From assembly GCA_946531975.1 (NCBI GenBank), contig CAMNAY010000127.1:1-5443 (forward strand): 5,443 nt of DNA. Reading direction: 5' to 3'. The notes below the pieces were generated by a model, which saw only the letters and a program-made list of their open reading frames with translations, was not told the DNA's origin and searched no databases. Positions within the stretch are counted from its first letter, which is position 1; each line of letters begins with the position of its first letter. The DNA is from an uncultured Ruminococcus sp. (lineage in GTDB: Bacteria > Bacillota > Clostridia > Oscillospirales > Ruminococcaceae). Made by a program: the position numbers and the translations under genes. This document shows, in pieces, positions 1-5,346 of this stretch.

Positions 1-351
1 GCCGTTCTGCGCCGCGAGATTCAGCCACTCAAAATATTTTTTGTAATCCTGCGCCACGCCGTATCCGTTCCGGTAGCACTCCGCGATCAGGAACTGTGCG
101 TCCTGCACATCCTGCTCCGCAGCCCGCAGCAGATAGCCGTATGCAGTCTCATAATTCTGCTCAACGCCCAGCCCGAAGTAATAGCGCTCGCCGAGCTCCT
201 GAAGCGCGCCGCGGTCGCTGTCCGCTTCTGCGTGCTGCTCCAGCTCCTGCAGCGGAAGTGCGGCATAGGGGCGATAAACATGCACCGTCTTCCCCTTGCC
301 GTCCTTCGGCGTAAAGTCTGTACAGACAGCCGGTAAAAATGCAATTTTCAC
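1..351 (-). CDS. Sel1-repeat (TPR-like) protein, 5' part, cut by left window edge
   Basis: The visible 117 residues begin with a GTG codon at 351-349 and run open off the left edge. After an N-terminal stretch of about 45 residues (KIAFLPAVCTDF...), two Sel1-like repeats can be read: residues about 45-81 (ALQELGERYYFGLGVEQNYE, then LLRAAEQ) and 82-117 (AQFLIAECYRNGYGVAQDYK, then WLNLAAQNG). The family signature G-x-G-V-x-x-(D/N)-Y and the closing A-A-x-x-G are present. Sel1 repeats form alpha-alpha solenoids that mediate protein-protein contacts; the partner cannot be told. I see no signal peptide, so it is probably cytoplasmic. The start is supported by GAGGAG at 365-360, 8 nt upstream, and by a 4-nt GTGA overlap with the stop of the upstream lipoprotein gene, which suggests translational coupling. 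No ATG start fits this frame. The C-terminus and total length are unknown. Confidence 0.85.
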   Translation of the reverse strand, partial: MKIAFLPAVCTDFTPKDGKGKTVHVYRPYAALPLQELEQHAEADSDRGALQELGERYYFGLGVEQNYETAYGYLLRAAEQDVQDAQFLIAECYRNGYGVAQDYKKYFEWLNLAAQNG

Positions 352-1151
352 GGATTCTGCTCCTCTCTCTCCGATGTGCTGTCCGGTTCATCATCAAGCA
401 GGCTGTCGTCTCCTGCTTCCCCGATCAGCATAGAAATCAGCATACAGCCGGCGTAATCGAACCAGCCGTCCTTGCAGTGACAGACCGCCTGCTGTTCATC
501 CTCCTCATCGGTGCGGCTTCCGGTCGTCATCTTCACATGTACATCCAGCACGACGCAGTCAAGCGTTTCGTCGGGCATATTGCGCTCAAGATTTTCGAGT
601 TCCAGTTTCAGAGATTCGATTTTATGTTTGTCATCAGGGAACGCCTCCTCCGGCGTTTTCTTCGAGCGGATCTCATATTCTATGGTAATGTCTGCGCCGC
701 TCAGCGACTTTGCTAAAACAGGCAGGATTTCCTCCTCCGTGAGATCCTGCTCGGCAAGCAGATTCTCACGCAGCGCTTTCGGCATCGCATAGTAGAGCAT
801 CAGCCCGTCCTCGCGGTTGATCGCCTCAAAGGTATTGGCAAACGCCTCCTCCGGCGTATCGAACAGCTTGCCTTCGATGCGCTCCTGCGGGACATTGTCA
901 GACACAGTCTTGACAGGCTCGGCTGCCGTGCCGGTCGGATCCGGCTTTGTTTCATCTGCCGCGGCAGTTTCGGTTTCCGTCGTTGTCTGCGTTGATTCTG
1001 TTGTCGTCAGCGCAGCGGTTGTCTCTGAAGCAGTCATTTCCGTGGTACCGGCAGCAGTGCTGCTCTCAGCCGTGCTGCTGCTTTCCCTGCCGCAGCCCGT
1101 CAGCAGCAGGCAGGCTGCACTGACGACCGCTGCAATCCTGTACAGCTTCAT
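348..1151 (-). CDS. Secreted lipoprotein with Ser/Thr-rich linker, paralogue of its upstream neighbour
   Basis: The 267-residue product has a type II signal peptide: Lys/Arg at positions 2 and 5, a hydrophobic core, and lipobox L-T-G-C ending at Cys20. It should therefore be lipid-anchored on the outer face of the membrane. Residues 21-85 form a low-complexity Ser/Thr/Ala/Glu linker, typical of a spacer through the cell wall. The globular part (about 95-245) starts with TPEEAFANTFEAINREDG and contains MPKALREN, then a strand-like DCVVLDVHV and CKDGWFDYAGC. These landmarks recur in the same order in the neighbouring lipoprotein, so the two are tandem duplicates. The helix-then-strand layout recalls NTF2-like/DUF4878-type lipoprotein domains, but that is an inference from pattern only. 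The tail (250-267) is acidic. The start at 1151 is preceded by AGGAG at 1162-1158. Its stop overlaps the GTG of the Sel1 gene. Function unknown. Confidence 0.85.
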   Translation of the reverse strand: MKLYRIAAVVSAACLLLTGCGRESSSTAESSTAAGTTEMTASETTAALTTTESTQTTTETETAAADETKPDPTGTAAEPVKTVSDNVPQERIEGKLFDTPEEAFANTFEAINREDGLMLYYAMPKALRENLLAEQDLTEEEILPVLAKSLSGADITIEYEIRSKKTPEEAFPDDKHKIESLKLELENLERNMPDETLDCVVLDVHVKMTTGSRTDEEDEQQAVCHCKDGWFDYAGCMLISMLIGEAGDDSLLDDEPDSTSEREEQNP

Positions 1152-1178
1152 GTCCCGCTCCTGTTCATCAGCAGTTGC

Positions 1179-2024
1179 TCAATCGGTTTCACTTTCATAC
1201 TCAGGCTCCGGTGACGGATCAAGCATATCCGCCGCATAATCCTGTACGCTGCCCTCGACATATTCCGCGGAGATCGTATCGTACCAGCGGTCACCGATCT
1301 TGAATGTCACGAGACCCATTTCCCAGTTTTCATATTCCTCATCATCCGGATAATGAACGACAATATGCACCACGCAGTATTCCGGAGCCTCGCCGTGATA
1401 GCTCCAGCCCTTCAGCAGCGCTTCGACACTCTCCTTCGCATCCTCCGAGTCATCGTATCTGGAATACTCAAACGTGTCGTCCGCTTCCATTTTCGCGTCC
1501 GCTTCCGCAAAGGTCATCTGCTCTTTAAGTTCATAGGTGAACACATGGTCATCGGGATCATCTTCCATTTCCACGTCAAATTCCTCTTGCAGATATGCAA
1601 TCGCGCCCTGCAATTCTTCTCCGAGGCTCTCTGCAAAGCATTGCGGCAGACATGCAAACAGTTTGACGGCATCCGCAGCGATATAGGCATCCATTGCCTT
1701 CTTTGCGGCTTCCTCAGGGGTTGCAGAGCCTTCAAACGCGTCCGCAGGCAGCGTCACAGAAGCACTTCCTCCGTTTGCAGGCTTGGTGTGCTCCTCCTTC
1801 TCCGATACATCGGATGTTTCCGCAGTCGTTTCGGTTGTATTCGTATCGGCTGTCAGATCTGTTCCGTCCGTGTTCTTGCCGTCCTCCGCCGTTCCGTCTG
1901 CGGAAGTTGTCGTCGCCGCCGCTGCGGAGGAACTGCTTTCCGCCGCGCTGCTCTCATCCTTGCCGCAGGCAGTCAGAAGCAGCCCAGCCGCTGCGAGAAT
2001 TGCCCATACTGAACCTTTTTTCAT
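1179..2024 (-). CDS. Secreted lipoprotein with Ser/Thr-rich linker, first gene of the minus-strand operon
   Basis: The product is 281 residues from the chosen start. It opens with MKKGSVWAILAAAGLLLTAC, a clear type II signal peptide with lipobox L-T-A-C and lipidation at Cys20. A low-complexity Ser/Ala/Thr/Asp linker spans about 21-95. The extracytoplasmic domain runs from about 100 (TPEEAAKKAMDAYIAADAVK, then LPQCFAESL), through an acidic helical middle, to YCVVHIVVHYPD and FKIGDRWYDTISAEY near 217-256, and ends in an acidic tail. Order and spacing match the downstream lipoprotein. An in-frame ATG exists 33 nt upstream, but only the start at 2024 has a Shine-Dalgarno site (AAAGAGG at 2040-2034, 9 nt spacing) and puts the charged residues right at the N-terminus. 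The next gene follows after 27 nt. An NTF2-like fold is possible but unproven, and the ligand or role is unknown. Confidence 0.85.
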   Translation of the reverse strand: MKKGSVWAILAAAGLLLTACGKDESSAAESSSSAAAATTTSADGTAEDGKNTDGTDLTADTNTTETTAETSDVSEKEEHTKPANGGSASVTLPADAFEGSATPEEAAKKAMDAYIAADAVKLFACLPQCFAESLGEELQGAIAYLQEEFDVEMEDDPDDHVFTYELKEQMTFAEADAKMEADDTFEYSRYDDSEDAKESVEALLKGWSYHGEAPEYCVVHIVVHYPDDEEYENWEMGLVTFKIGDRWYDTISAEYVEGSVQDYAADMLDPSPEPEYESETD

Positions 2025-2033
2025 CGCAATTCG

Positions 2034-2040
2034 CCTCTTT
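2034..2040 (-). promoter_or_regulatory. Ribosome binding site that sets the start of the first lipoprotein
   Basis: The minus strand reads AAAGAGG here, 9 nt before the ATG at 2024-2022. Neither upstream in-frame ATG (2057 or 2045) has a purine-rich site in front of it, so this motif decides between the three possible starts. Confidence 0.6.
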
Positions 2041-2092
2041 CTCATTTCACGTATCATCCGGTTTATGCCGCTTACAGCACAATTAACACTTG

Positions 2093-2122
2093 ATTATAAC
2101 ACCATTCCGCCGCCGCTGTCAA
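2093..2122 (-). promoter_or_regulatory. Sigma-A promoter of the lipoprotein/Sel1 operon
   Basis: Read on the minus strand, TTGACA (2122-2117) and TATAAT (2098-2093) are both exact consensus hexamers with an 18-nt spacer. A TG one base upstream of the -10 (TGTTATAAT) adds an extended -10. Transcription should begin near 2086, giving a leader of about 60 nt before the ATG at 2024. The strength of the match suggests constitutive, vigorous expression unless a regulator acts nearby. Confidence 0.8.
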
Positions 2123-2244
2123 GAATCGGGGCATATTTCGCACAATTTCGGGGCTTTTTCGGCTTTGCACCTTATTTTTTTCGGTGAATATTCCAAATCC
2201 GGCACACAGCTTCCCGGTTCGTCCATTCCGGACATCCCTCCGCC
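2123..2244. other. Spacer between two divergent promoters, no gene seen
   Basis: About 120 bases lie between the -35 boxes of the divergent promoters. It holds T-rich runs (for example 2155-2160 and 2174-2180) and a short GTCC/GGAC inverted repeat (2221-2224 with 2230-2233), too weak to name as an operator. No reading frame with a plausible start, ribosome site and composition was found. A shared regulator-binding site could lie here, but none can be recognised by eye. Confidence 0.5.
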
Positions 2245-2273
2245 TTGACTTCCGCGTTTTTTTGTGATATAAT
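2245..2273 (+). promoter_or_regulatory. Sigma-A promoter of the scfA operon
   Basis: TTGACT (2245-2250) and TATAAT (2268-2273) are separated by exactly 17 nt. TG at 2265-2266 gives an extended -10 (TGATATAAT). The expected start of transcription is near 2280, which leaves about 80 nt of leader before scfA. This is a near-ideal housekeeping promoter and fits a highly expressed small peptide gene. Confidence 0.85.
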
Positions 2274-2287
2274 AATTATGAGTTCAT

Positions 2288-2334
2288 ATGCCGGAAAGGA
2301 ACCGGCATGCTCACGCTGCGGATTTGCTCCGCAG
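2288..2334 (+). promoter_or_regulatory. Structured 5' leader of scfA: two hairpins
   Basis: Two hairpins follow the predicted transcription start. Hairpin 1 pairs ATGCCGG (2288-2294) with CCGGCAT (2302-2308) around the loop AAAGGAA. Hairpin 2 pairs CTGCGGA (2316-2322) with TCCGCAG (2328-2334) around TTTGC. Neither has a T-tract, so they are not terminators. AACCGG at 2300-2305 is also complementary to CCGGTT at 2339-2344, which ends two bases before the Shine-Dalgarno site (2346-2352). A competing fold that crowds the ribosome site is therefore possible. It matches no riboswitch class I know; it may act in mRNA stability or translational control. Confidence 0.45.
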
Positions 2335-2345
2335 ACATCCGGTTG

Positions 2346-2352
2346 AAGGAGG
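2346..2352 (+). promoter_or_regulatory. Strong ribosome binding site of scfA
   Basis: AAGGAGG is a full anti-16S match, 8 nt before the ATG at 2361. It fixes the start of scfA in preference to the in-frame ATG at 2307 and fits high-level translation of a short precursor peptide. Confidence 0.85.
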
Positions 2353-2360
2353 ATACGAAC

Positions 2361-2519
2361 ATGCGTCATATTCAGACCATCGAGACCCGCAATCTTTGCG
2401 AGAGCGCAAAGAAGGGCGGCTGCGGCGAATGCCAGACTTCCTGTCAGTCCGCCTGCAAGACCAGCTGCGGCATCGCAAATCAGCAGTGTGAAAACACTCA
2501 GCAGAAGTCCGCAAAATAA
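2361..2519 (+). CDS. scfA: SCIFF ranthipeptide precursor (six cysteines in forty-five residues)
   Basis: The 52-residue peptide has the SCIFF hallmarks: an N-terminal leader MRHIQTIETRNL, a KKGGCGECQTSC motif, and the core CQSACKTSC. The six family cysteines are C21, C24, C28, C32, C36 and C43 (spacing C-x2-C-x3-C-x3-C-x3-C-x6-C). SCIFF peptides are RiPP precursors modified in the cytoplasm by the adjacent radical SAM maturase. In the clostridial and thermoanaerobacterial examples studied, Cys32 is joined through its sulfur to Thr37. Two features are odd here. Position 37 is Gly (SCGIANQQC), so the usual acceptor is absent, and there is a seventh cysteine, Cys13, in the leader. The tail after Cys43 is short and polar (ENTQQKSAK). 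The gene has its own strong promoter and ribosome site and is followed by a terminator-like hairpin before scfB. Identity is very secure from the motif and the neighbour; the chemistry of this variant is not known. Confidence 0.96.
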   Translation: MRHIQTIETRNLCESAKKGGCGECQTSCQSACKTSCGIANQQCENTQQKSAK

Positions 2520-2538
2520 TTGGTTTTGCAACCGAACG

Positions 2539-2568
2539 AATGCCGCCCCGTTCAGAGGCGGCATTTTT
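2539..2568 (+). terminator. Hairpin and T-run between scfA and scfB (attenuator)
   Basis: AATGCCGCC (2539-2547) pairs perfectly with GGCGGCATT (2557-2565) around a 9-nt loop, and TTTTT (2564-2568) follows. This is a regular Rho-independent terminator shape, placed 19 nt after the scfA stop. Partial readthrough would give much scfA mRNA and little scfB mRNA, as expected for a peptide substrate and its catalyst. Confidence 0.8.
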
Positions 2569-2580
2569 CGCAGATATAAC
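2551..2580 (+). promoter_or_regulatory. Possible weak internal promoter for scfB
   Basis: TTCAGA (2551-2556) and TATAAC (2575-2580), 18 nt apart, form a poor but conceivable sigma-A promoter overlapping the terminator. It could keep scfB at a low level if the hairpin stops most transcripts. The -35 is weak, so this is only a suggestion. Confidence 0.2.
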
Positions 2581-2602
2581 CCGCGGGCTTCTGTCCCTGC
2601 GG
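2581..2602 (+). other. Hairpin in the scfB leader
   Basis: CCGCGGG (2581-2587) can pair with CCCTGCGG (2595-2602) with one bulged T at 2598 and loop CTTCTGT. No T-tract follows, so it is not a terminator. It lies 14 nt before the scfB ribosome site and could mark or protect the 5' end of a processed transcript. Confidence 0.3.
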
Positions 2603-2629
2603 AAACCATAAACCGTAAAGGAGAACCGC

Positions 2630-4033
2630 ATGATTCATCAGTATCAGCTCGGCGGCTACAATATTGTGCTGGATGTATGTTCCGGCTCCGTTCATGCCGT
2701 CGATGCCCTTGCATATGACATGATCGCCATGTACGAAGATCATGACCGTGAAACGGTCGAACGGGAGATCTGGGCGAAATATCAGGGTACCCCCGATCTC
2801 ACGCGGGAAGATGTTTCGGAATGCTATGACGATATTACCTCGCTCAAGGACGCAGGCAAGCTCTTTGCACCCGACACCTTCGCGCCCATGGCAGGCACGC
2901 TGAAGCGCAAGACTGCGGGCGTCGTCAAGGCGCTCTGCCTGCATATCGCCCACACCTGCAACCTCAACTGCTCCTACTGCTTTGCAAGTCAGGGCAAATA
3001 CCACGGCAACCGCGCCGTCATGTCCTTTGAGGTCGGCAAGCGTGCCCTCGATTTTCTGGTCGAAAATTCCGGCACACGGCATAATCTGGAGGTCGATTTC
3101 TTCGGCGGAGAGCCTCTGATGAACTTTCAGGTCGTCAAGGATCTCGTTGCCTATGCGCGGAGCATCGAGCAGGAGAAAAACAAGCATTTCCGCTTTACGC
3201 TTACCACAAACGGCATGCTGATCGACGACGATGTCATCGACTTTGCAAACCGTGAGTGCAGCAATGTCGTGCTGTCACTGGACGGCAGAAAAGAGATCCA
3301 CGACCGCTTCCGCGTGGACTTTGCCGGAAACGGCAGCTGGGAGAAAATCGTCCCGAAATTCCAGAAGCTCGTCAAGGCACGCGGCGGAAAGAACTATTAC
3401 ATGCGCGGTACCTTCACGCATGCGAATCCTGATTTTCTTGAGGATATCAAGGTCATGCTCGGACTCGGCTTCCGCGAGCTGAGCATGGAGCCGGTCGTCT
3501 GTGCGGAAGGCGATCCCTCTGCATTGACAGAGGAGGATCTGCCGGTCGTCATGGAGCAGTACGAAAAACTTGCAGAGCTGATGATCTCCGAGCGGAAAGC
3601 CGGTACACCGTTCACGTTCTATCACTACATGATCGACCTGACCGGCGGTCCGTGCATCTACAAGCGCATCTCCGGCTGCGGATCCGGTACAGAGTACATG
3701 GCTGTGACACCGTGGGGCGACCTCTACCCCTGCCATCAGTTCGTCGGCGAGGAGAAGTTCAAGCTCGGCGATATCTGGAAGGGCGTGGAGAACACGGCAA
3801 TTCAGGATGACTTCATGGCATGTAATGTCTATGCACGCGAGGAGTGCAAAGACTGCTGGGCGCGGCTGTACTGCTCCGGCGGATGTGCCGCGAACGCCTA
3901 TCATGCGACCGGAACCGTGCGCGGCGTCTATGAAGCCGGATGCAAACTGTTCCGCAAGCGTATGGAATGTGCGATTATGGCTGAGATTTCAAAAACCGTC
4001 GCACCCGATATCTCCGGAAACGAAAACGGCTGA
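2630..4033 (+). CDS. scfB: SCIFF peptide maturase, radical SAM/SPASM thioether-forming enzyme
   Basis: The 467-residue enzyme is predicted to form a sulfur-to-carbon crosslink in ScfA using radical SAM chemistry in the cytoplasm. Residues 1-90 (MIHQYQLGGYNIVLDVCSGS...) match the N-terminal RiPP-recognition region of SCIFF maturases, which binds the precursor leader. The SAM-cluster motif is C110-x3-C114-x2-C117 (CNLNCSYC), followed by GGEP at 159-162 and TTNG at 192-195. The C-terminal SPASM domain shows C350, G363-x4-C368, C398, C406-x2-C409-x5-C415-x3-C419 and C438, plus C342 in GGPC. Together these can hold two auxiliary [4Fe-4S] clusters. In the studied homologue CteB one auxiliary cluster has an open site thought to bind a substrate thiol. 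Length is normal for the family and no key residue is missing. AAAGGAG (2617-2623) sits 6 nt before the ATG. It lies 110 nt after scfA and 40 nt before the next gene, with no terminator in that gap. Confidence 0.95.
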   Translation: MIHQYQLGGYNIVLDVCSGSVHAVDALAYDMIAMYEDHDRETVEREIWAKYQGTPDLTREDVSECYDDITSLKDAGKLFAPDTFAPMAGTLKRKTAGVVKALCLHIAHTCNLNCSYCFASQGKYHGNRAVMSFEVGKRALDFLVENSGTRHNLEVDFFGGEPLMNFQVVKDLVAYARSIEQEKNKHFRFTLTTNGMLIDDDVIDFANRECSNVVLSLDGRKEIHDRFRVDFAGNGSWEKIVPKFQKLVKARGGKNYYMRGTFTHANPDFLEDIKVMLGLGFRELSMEPVVCAEGDPSALTEEDLPVVMEQYEKLAELMISERKAGTPFTFYHYMIDLTGGPCIYKRISGCGSGTEYMAVTPWGDLYPCHQFVGEEKFKLGDIWKGVENTAIQDDFMACNVYAREECKDCWARLYCSGGCAANAYHATGTVRGVYEAGCKLFRKRMECAIMAEISKTVAPDISGNENG

Positions 4034-4059
4034 ACCGTTCCGCCGCATGATCTGACAGC

Positions 4060-4066
4060 AAGGAGG
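4060..4066 (+). promoter_or_regulatory. Ribosome binding site of the membrane-anchored protein
   Basis: AAGGAGG lies 7 nt before the ATG at 4074. It is in the 40-nt gap after scfB, where no promoter or terminator is visible, which supports co-transcription. Confidence 0.8.
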
Positions 4067-4073
4067 GATTACG

Positions 4074-5249
4074 ATGCAGCACAGGCAGACCGGCTGGATC
4101 CTCGGCATCGCAGCAGGAACCGCCGTCGCGTCACTTGCCGCATTATTTCTGTTTCACGGAAAGAGCAGCAGCACCGAACCCACTGCAATGCAGGCCGAAA
4201 ATTCCGAATCTGCTGAAATTACAGAGCAGACCGATCCGTCTGTCACAACAGACTGCGATCCTGCGGAAACAGACGACGGCGCACCGGAGCTGCATTACCC
4301 GACGGTCGCGCTGAACACTGCGCATTACCCGATGTTTCCGGAAGCGGGGCTGGATATGCTGCTCTATGACGATCCGCTGCGCGGCGAAGACGACCGCTAT
4401 GTCATGCTTCGGGATTCTGAATCGGTGATTCTGAGCGAACCGGTCAGTCTGATGAAAATGCCGGAAGGGTCGGAATCTGTCACGCTCTGGCTTTCGTATG
4501 ACCCAGAACAGCTCGGCGGACTGCTCAGTCATACAATGATCATGCGGTTTGATCCGGATGACGGGAGCGGAGAGCAGTTTTACCCCGTGGAGAATACCGT
4601 CACAGATGAACAGCAGCACCGTCTCAGCGCCGTAATCACCGAGCCAGGCATCTATTTCGCATACGATTATGACGCATGGGCGCGGCTCTGGGGCATTCAG
4701 ACCGATTCAGCGCTGTGCTACCGGAATCCGGACATCGGTTTTTCCGTTGAGCTGCCTGCGGAGGTCATGTTCTATGAGTATATGCTGGATTGCAGCCGGC
4801 TGGATGATTATGTTGGTCTGCCGCCGGAGGAGCGCTTTACCGATGAATACGGCGCTGACCATATCGTGCCGCTGATGTTTAATCAATCGGACTCGGCAGA
4901 GGGTGTGACCGGTTTTACACTCGAATGGATCCGCGAATGCGGCGGCGCAGATACCGCAGCAGGACACAGAATCGACGGAATCGAAGCGATGAATCAGCTC
5001 GGAACGGTCGGGAAATTTGAAATACTGGAAGATCAGACCGGATCTTCCGGCGGTGCAGATTACAGGATCATTGCCGCGAAATCGGACGGCAACCGCTCGC
5101 AGGGCATCTCCGGCTGCATACAGCTCGACGCCTACTATGACCTGCGCGACGGCGAGATCGTGCATATCAGTTACAGCATCGACCCGTCAGAGAAGGACAG
5201 CCTGTATCAGCCCCTTCGCAGCAGCTTTGACACCTTCCGCAAAACCTGA
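4074..5249 (+). CDS. Membrane-anchored extracytoplasmic protein of unknown function, co-transcribed with scfB
   Basis: The 391-residue product has one N-terminal hydrophobic segment (about W8-F27, with His/Arg before it and no lipobox). It should therefore be anchored by an uncleaved signal with the bulk outside. Residues 31-70 are a Ser/Thr/Glu linker. A first domain (about 75-200) looks like an all-beta sandwich: VSLMKMPEGSESVTLWLSYD, PEQLGG, MIMRFDPDDGSGEQFYPVEN, and RLSAVITEPGIYFAYDYD. Such strings resemble ZU5-like domains of clostridial surface proteins (a weak pattern match). A second domain (about 213-388) begins YRNPDIGFSVELPAE and ends in DLRDGEIVHISYSIDPSEKD plus SSFDTF, reminiscent of PsbP-like lipoprotein domains, also unproven. 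The extracytoplasmic part has Cys61, Cys215, Cys240, Cys289 and Cys348. A strong ribosome site and a 40-nt gap place it in the scfB transcript. It has no transporter or protease motif I recognise. A role in sensing, binding or processing the mature peptide is speculation from position. Confidence 0.85.
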   Translation: MQHRQTGWILGIAAGTAVASLAALFLFHGKSSSTEPTAMQAENSESAEITEQTDPSVTTDCDPAETDDGAPELHYPTVALNTAHYPMFPEAGLDMLLYDDPLRGEDDRYVMLRDSESVILSEPVSLMKMPEGSESVTLWLSYDPEQLGGLLSHTMIMRFDPDDGSGEQFYPVENTVTDEQQHRLSAVITEPGIYFAYDYDAWARLWGIQTDSALCYRNPDIGFSVELPAEVMFYEYMLDCSRLDDYVGLPPEERFTDEYGADHIVPLMFNQSDSAEGVTGFTLEWIRECGGADTAAGHRIDGIEAMNQLGTVGKFEILEDQTGSSGGADYRIIAAKSDGNRSQGISGCIQLDAYYDLRDGEIVHISYSIDPSEKDSLYQPLRSSFDTFRKT

Positions 5250-5301
5250 TGATACAAAAGGGCCCCGAAAGCCTAGCGTGAGAAACTAATTTTGAAGTTT
5301 T
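5250..5301 (+). other. 3' untranslated spacer before the terminator
   Basis: This short stretch after the last plus-strand stop holds GGGCCCC (5261-5267) and then turns AT-rich. No gene or further signal is seen. The change in base composition from about 5285 onward is noticeable against the GC-rich coding DNA on its left. Confidence 0.4.
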
Positions 5302-5346
5302 AAGCCATAGTATTTCTGATCTAAAGTCAGAAGTGCTATGGCTTTT
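5302..5346 (+). terminator. Long hairpin with T-tail ending the scf operon
   Basis: Positions 5302-5320 pair with 5326-5344 over 19 base pairs (including three G-T wobbles), with the 5-nt loop CTAAA and TTTT at 5343-5346. The outer part is AAGCCATAG with CTATGGCTT. This is a strong Rho-independent terminator for the plus strand. On the minus strand the hairpin is followed only by TTAAAAC, so it would be a poor terminator in that direction. The stem is longer than usual for a simple terminator. Confidence 0.75.

Noticed and set aside
87..397. Alternative minus-strand frames over the left edge (87-344 and 161-397) and a plus-strand one (96-314)
   Set aside because: The third minus-strand frame carries two clear Sel1 repeats with a ribosome site and GTGA coupling, which explains the region fully. 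The others are Arg/Ser-rich shadows.
2025..2057. Eleven-residue N-terminal extension of the first lipoprotein (start at 2057)
   Set aside because: No ribosome site precedes it, and it would place an awkward charged stretch before a complete type II signal peptide. The start at 2024 has a good site.
817..2187. Plus-strand open frames rich in Ser/Val/Ala opposite the lipoproteins (for example 817-1239, 1353-2012 and 1783-2187)
   Set aside because: They are complements of the repetitive Ser/Thr/Ala linker codons and the signal peptides of the real minus-strand genes.
2288..2491. Small frame starting at ATG 2288 overlapping scfA
   Set aside because: It is out of frame with scfA, Arg/His-rich, lacks a ribosome site, and its ATG lies in the stem of leader hairpin 1.
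2552..3904. Long open frames on the minus strand opposite scfB (2552-3187 and 3275-3904)
   Set aside because: They are antisense to a gene with an intact radical SAM/SPASM motif set, have no ribosome sites worth naming, and show no family features. They arise from the codon bias of scfB.
4143..5165. Minus-strand frames opposite the membrane-anchored protein (4143-4619 and 4707-5165)
   Set aside because: They have no start signals or recognisable features, while the plus-strand gene has a strong ribosome site, a transmembrane segment and a downstream terminator.
5298..5346. GTTTTAAGCCATAG resembles the start of a type II CRISPR repeat or tracrRNA
   Set aside because: There is a single copy, no spacers and no cas gene in the window. 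The pairing and T-tail fit a terminator.
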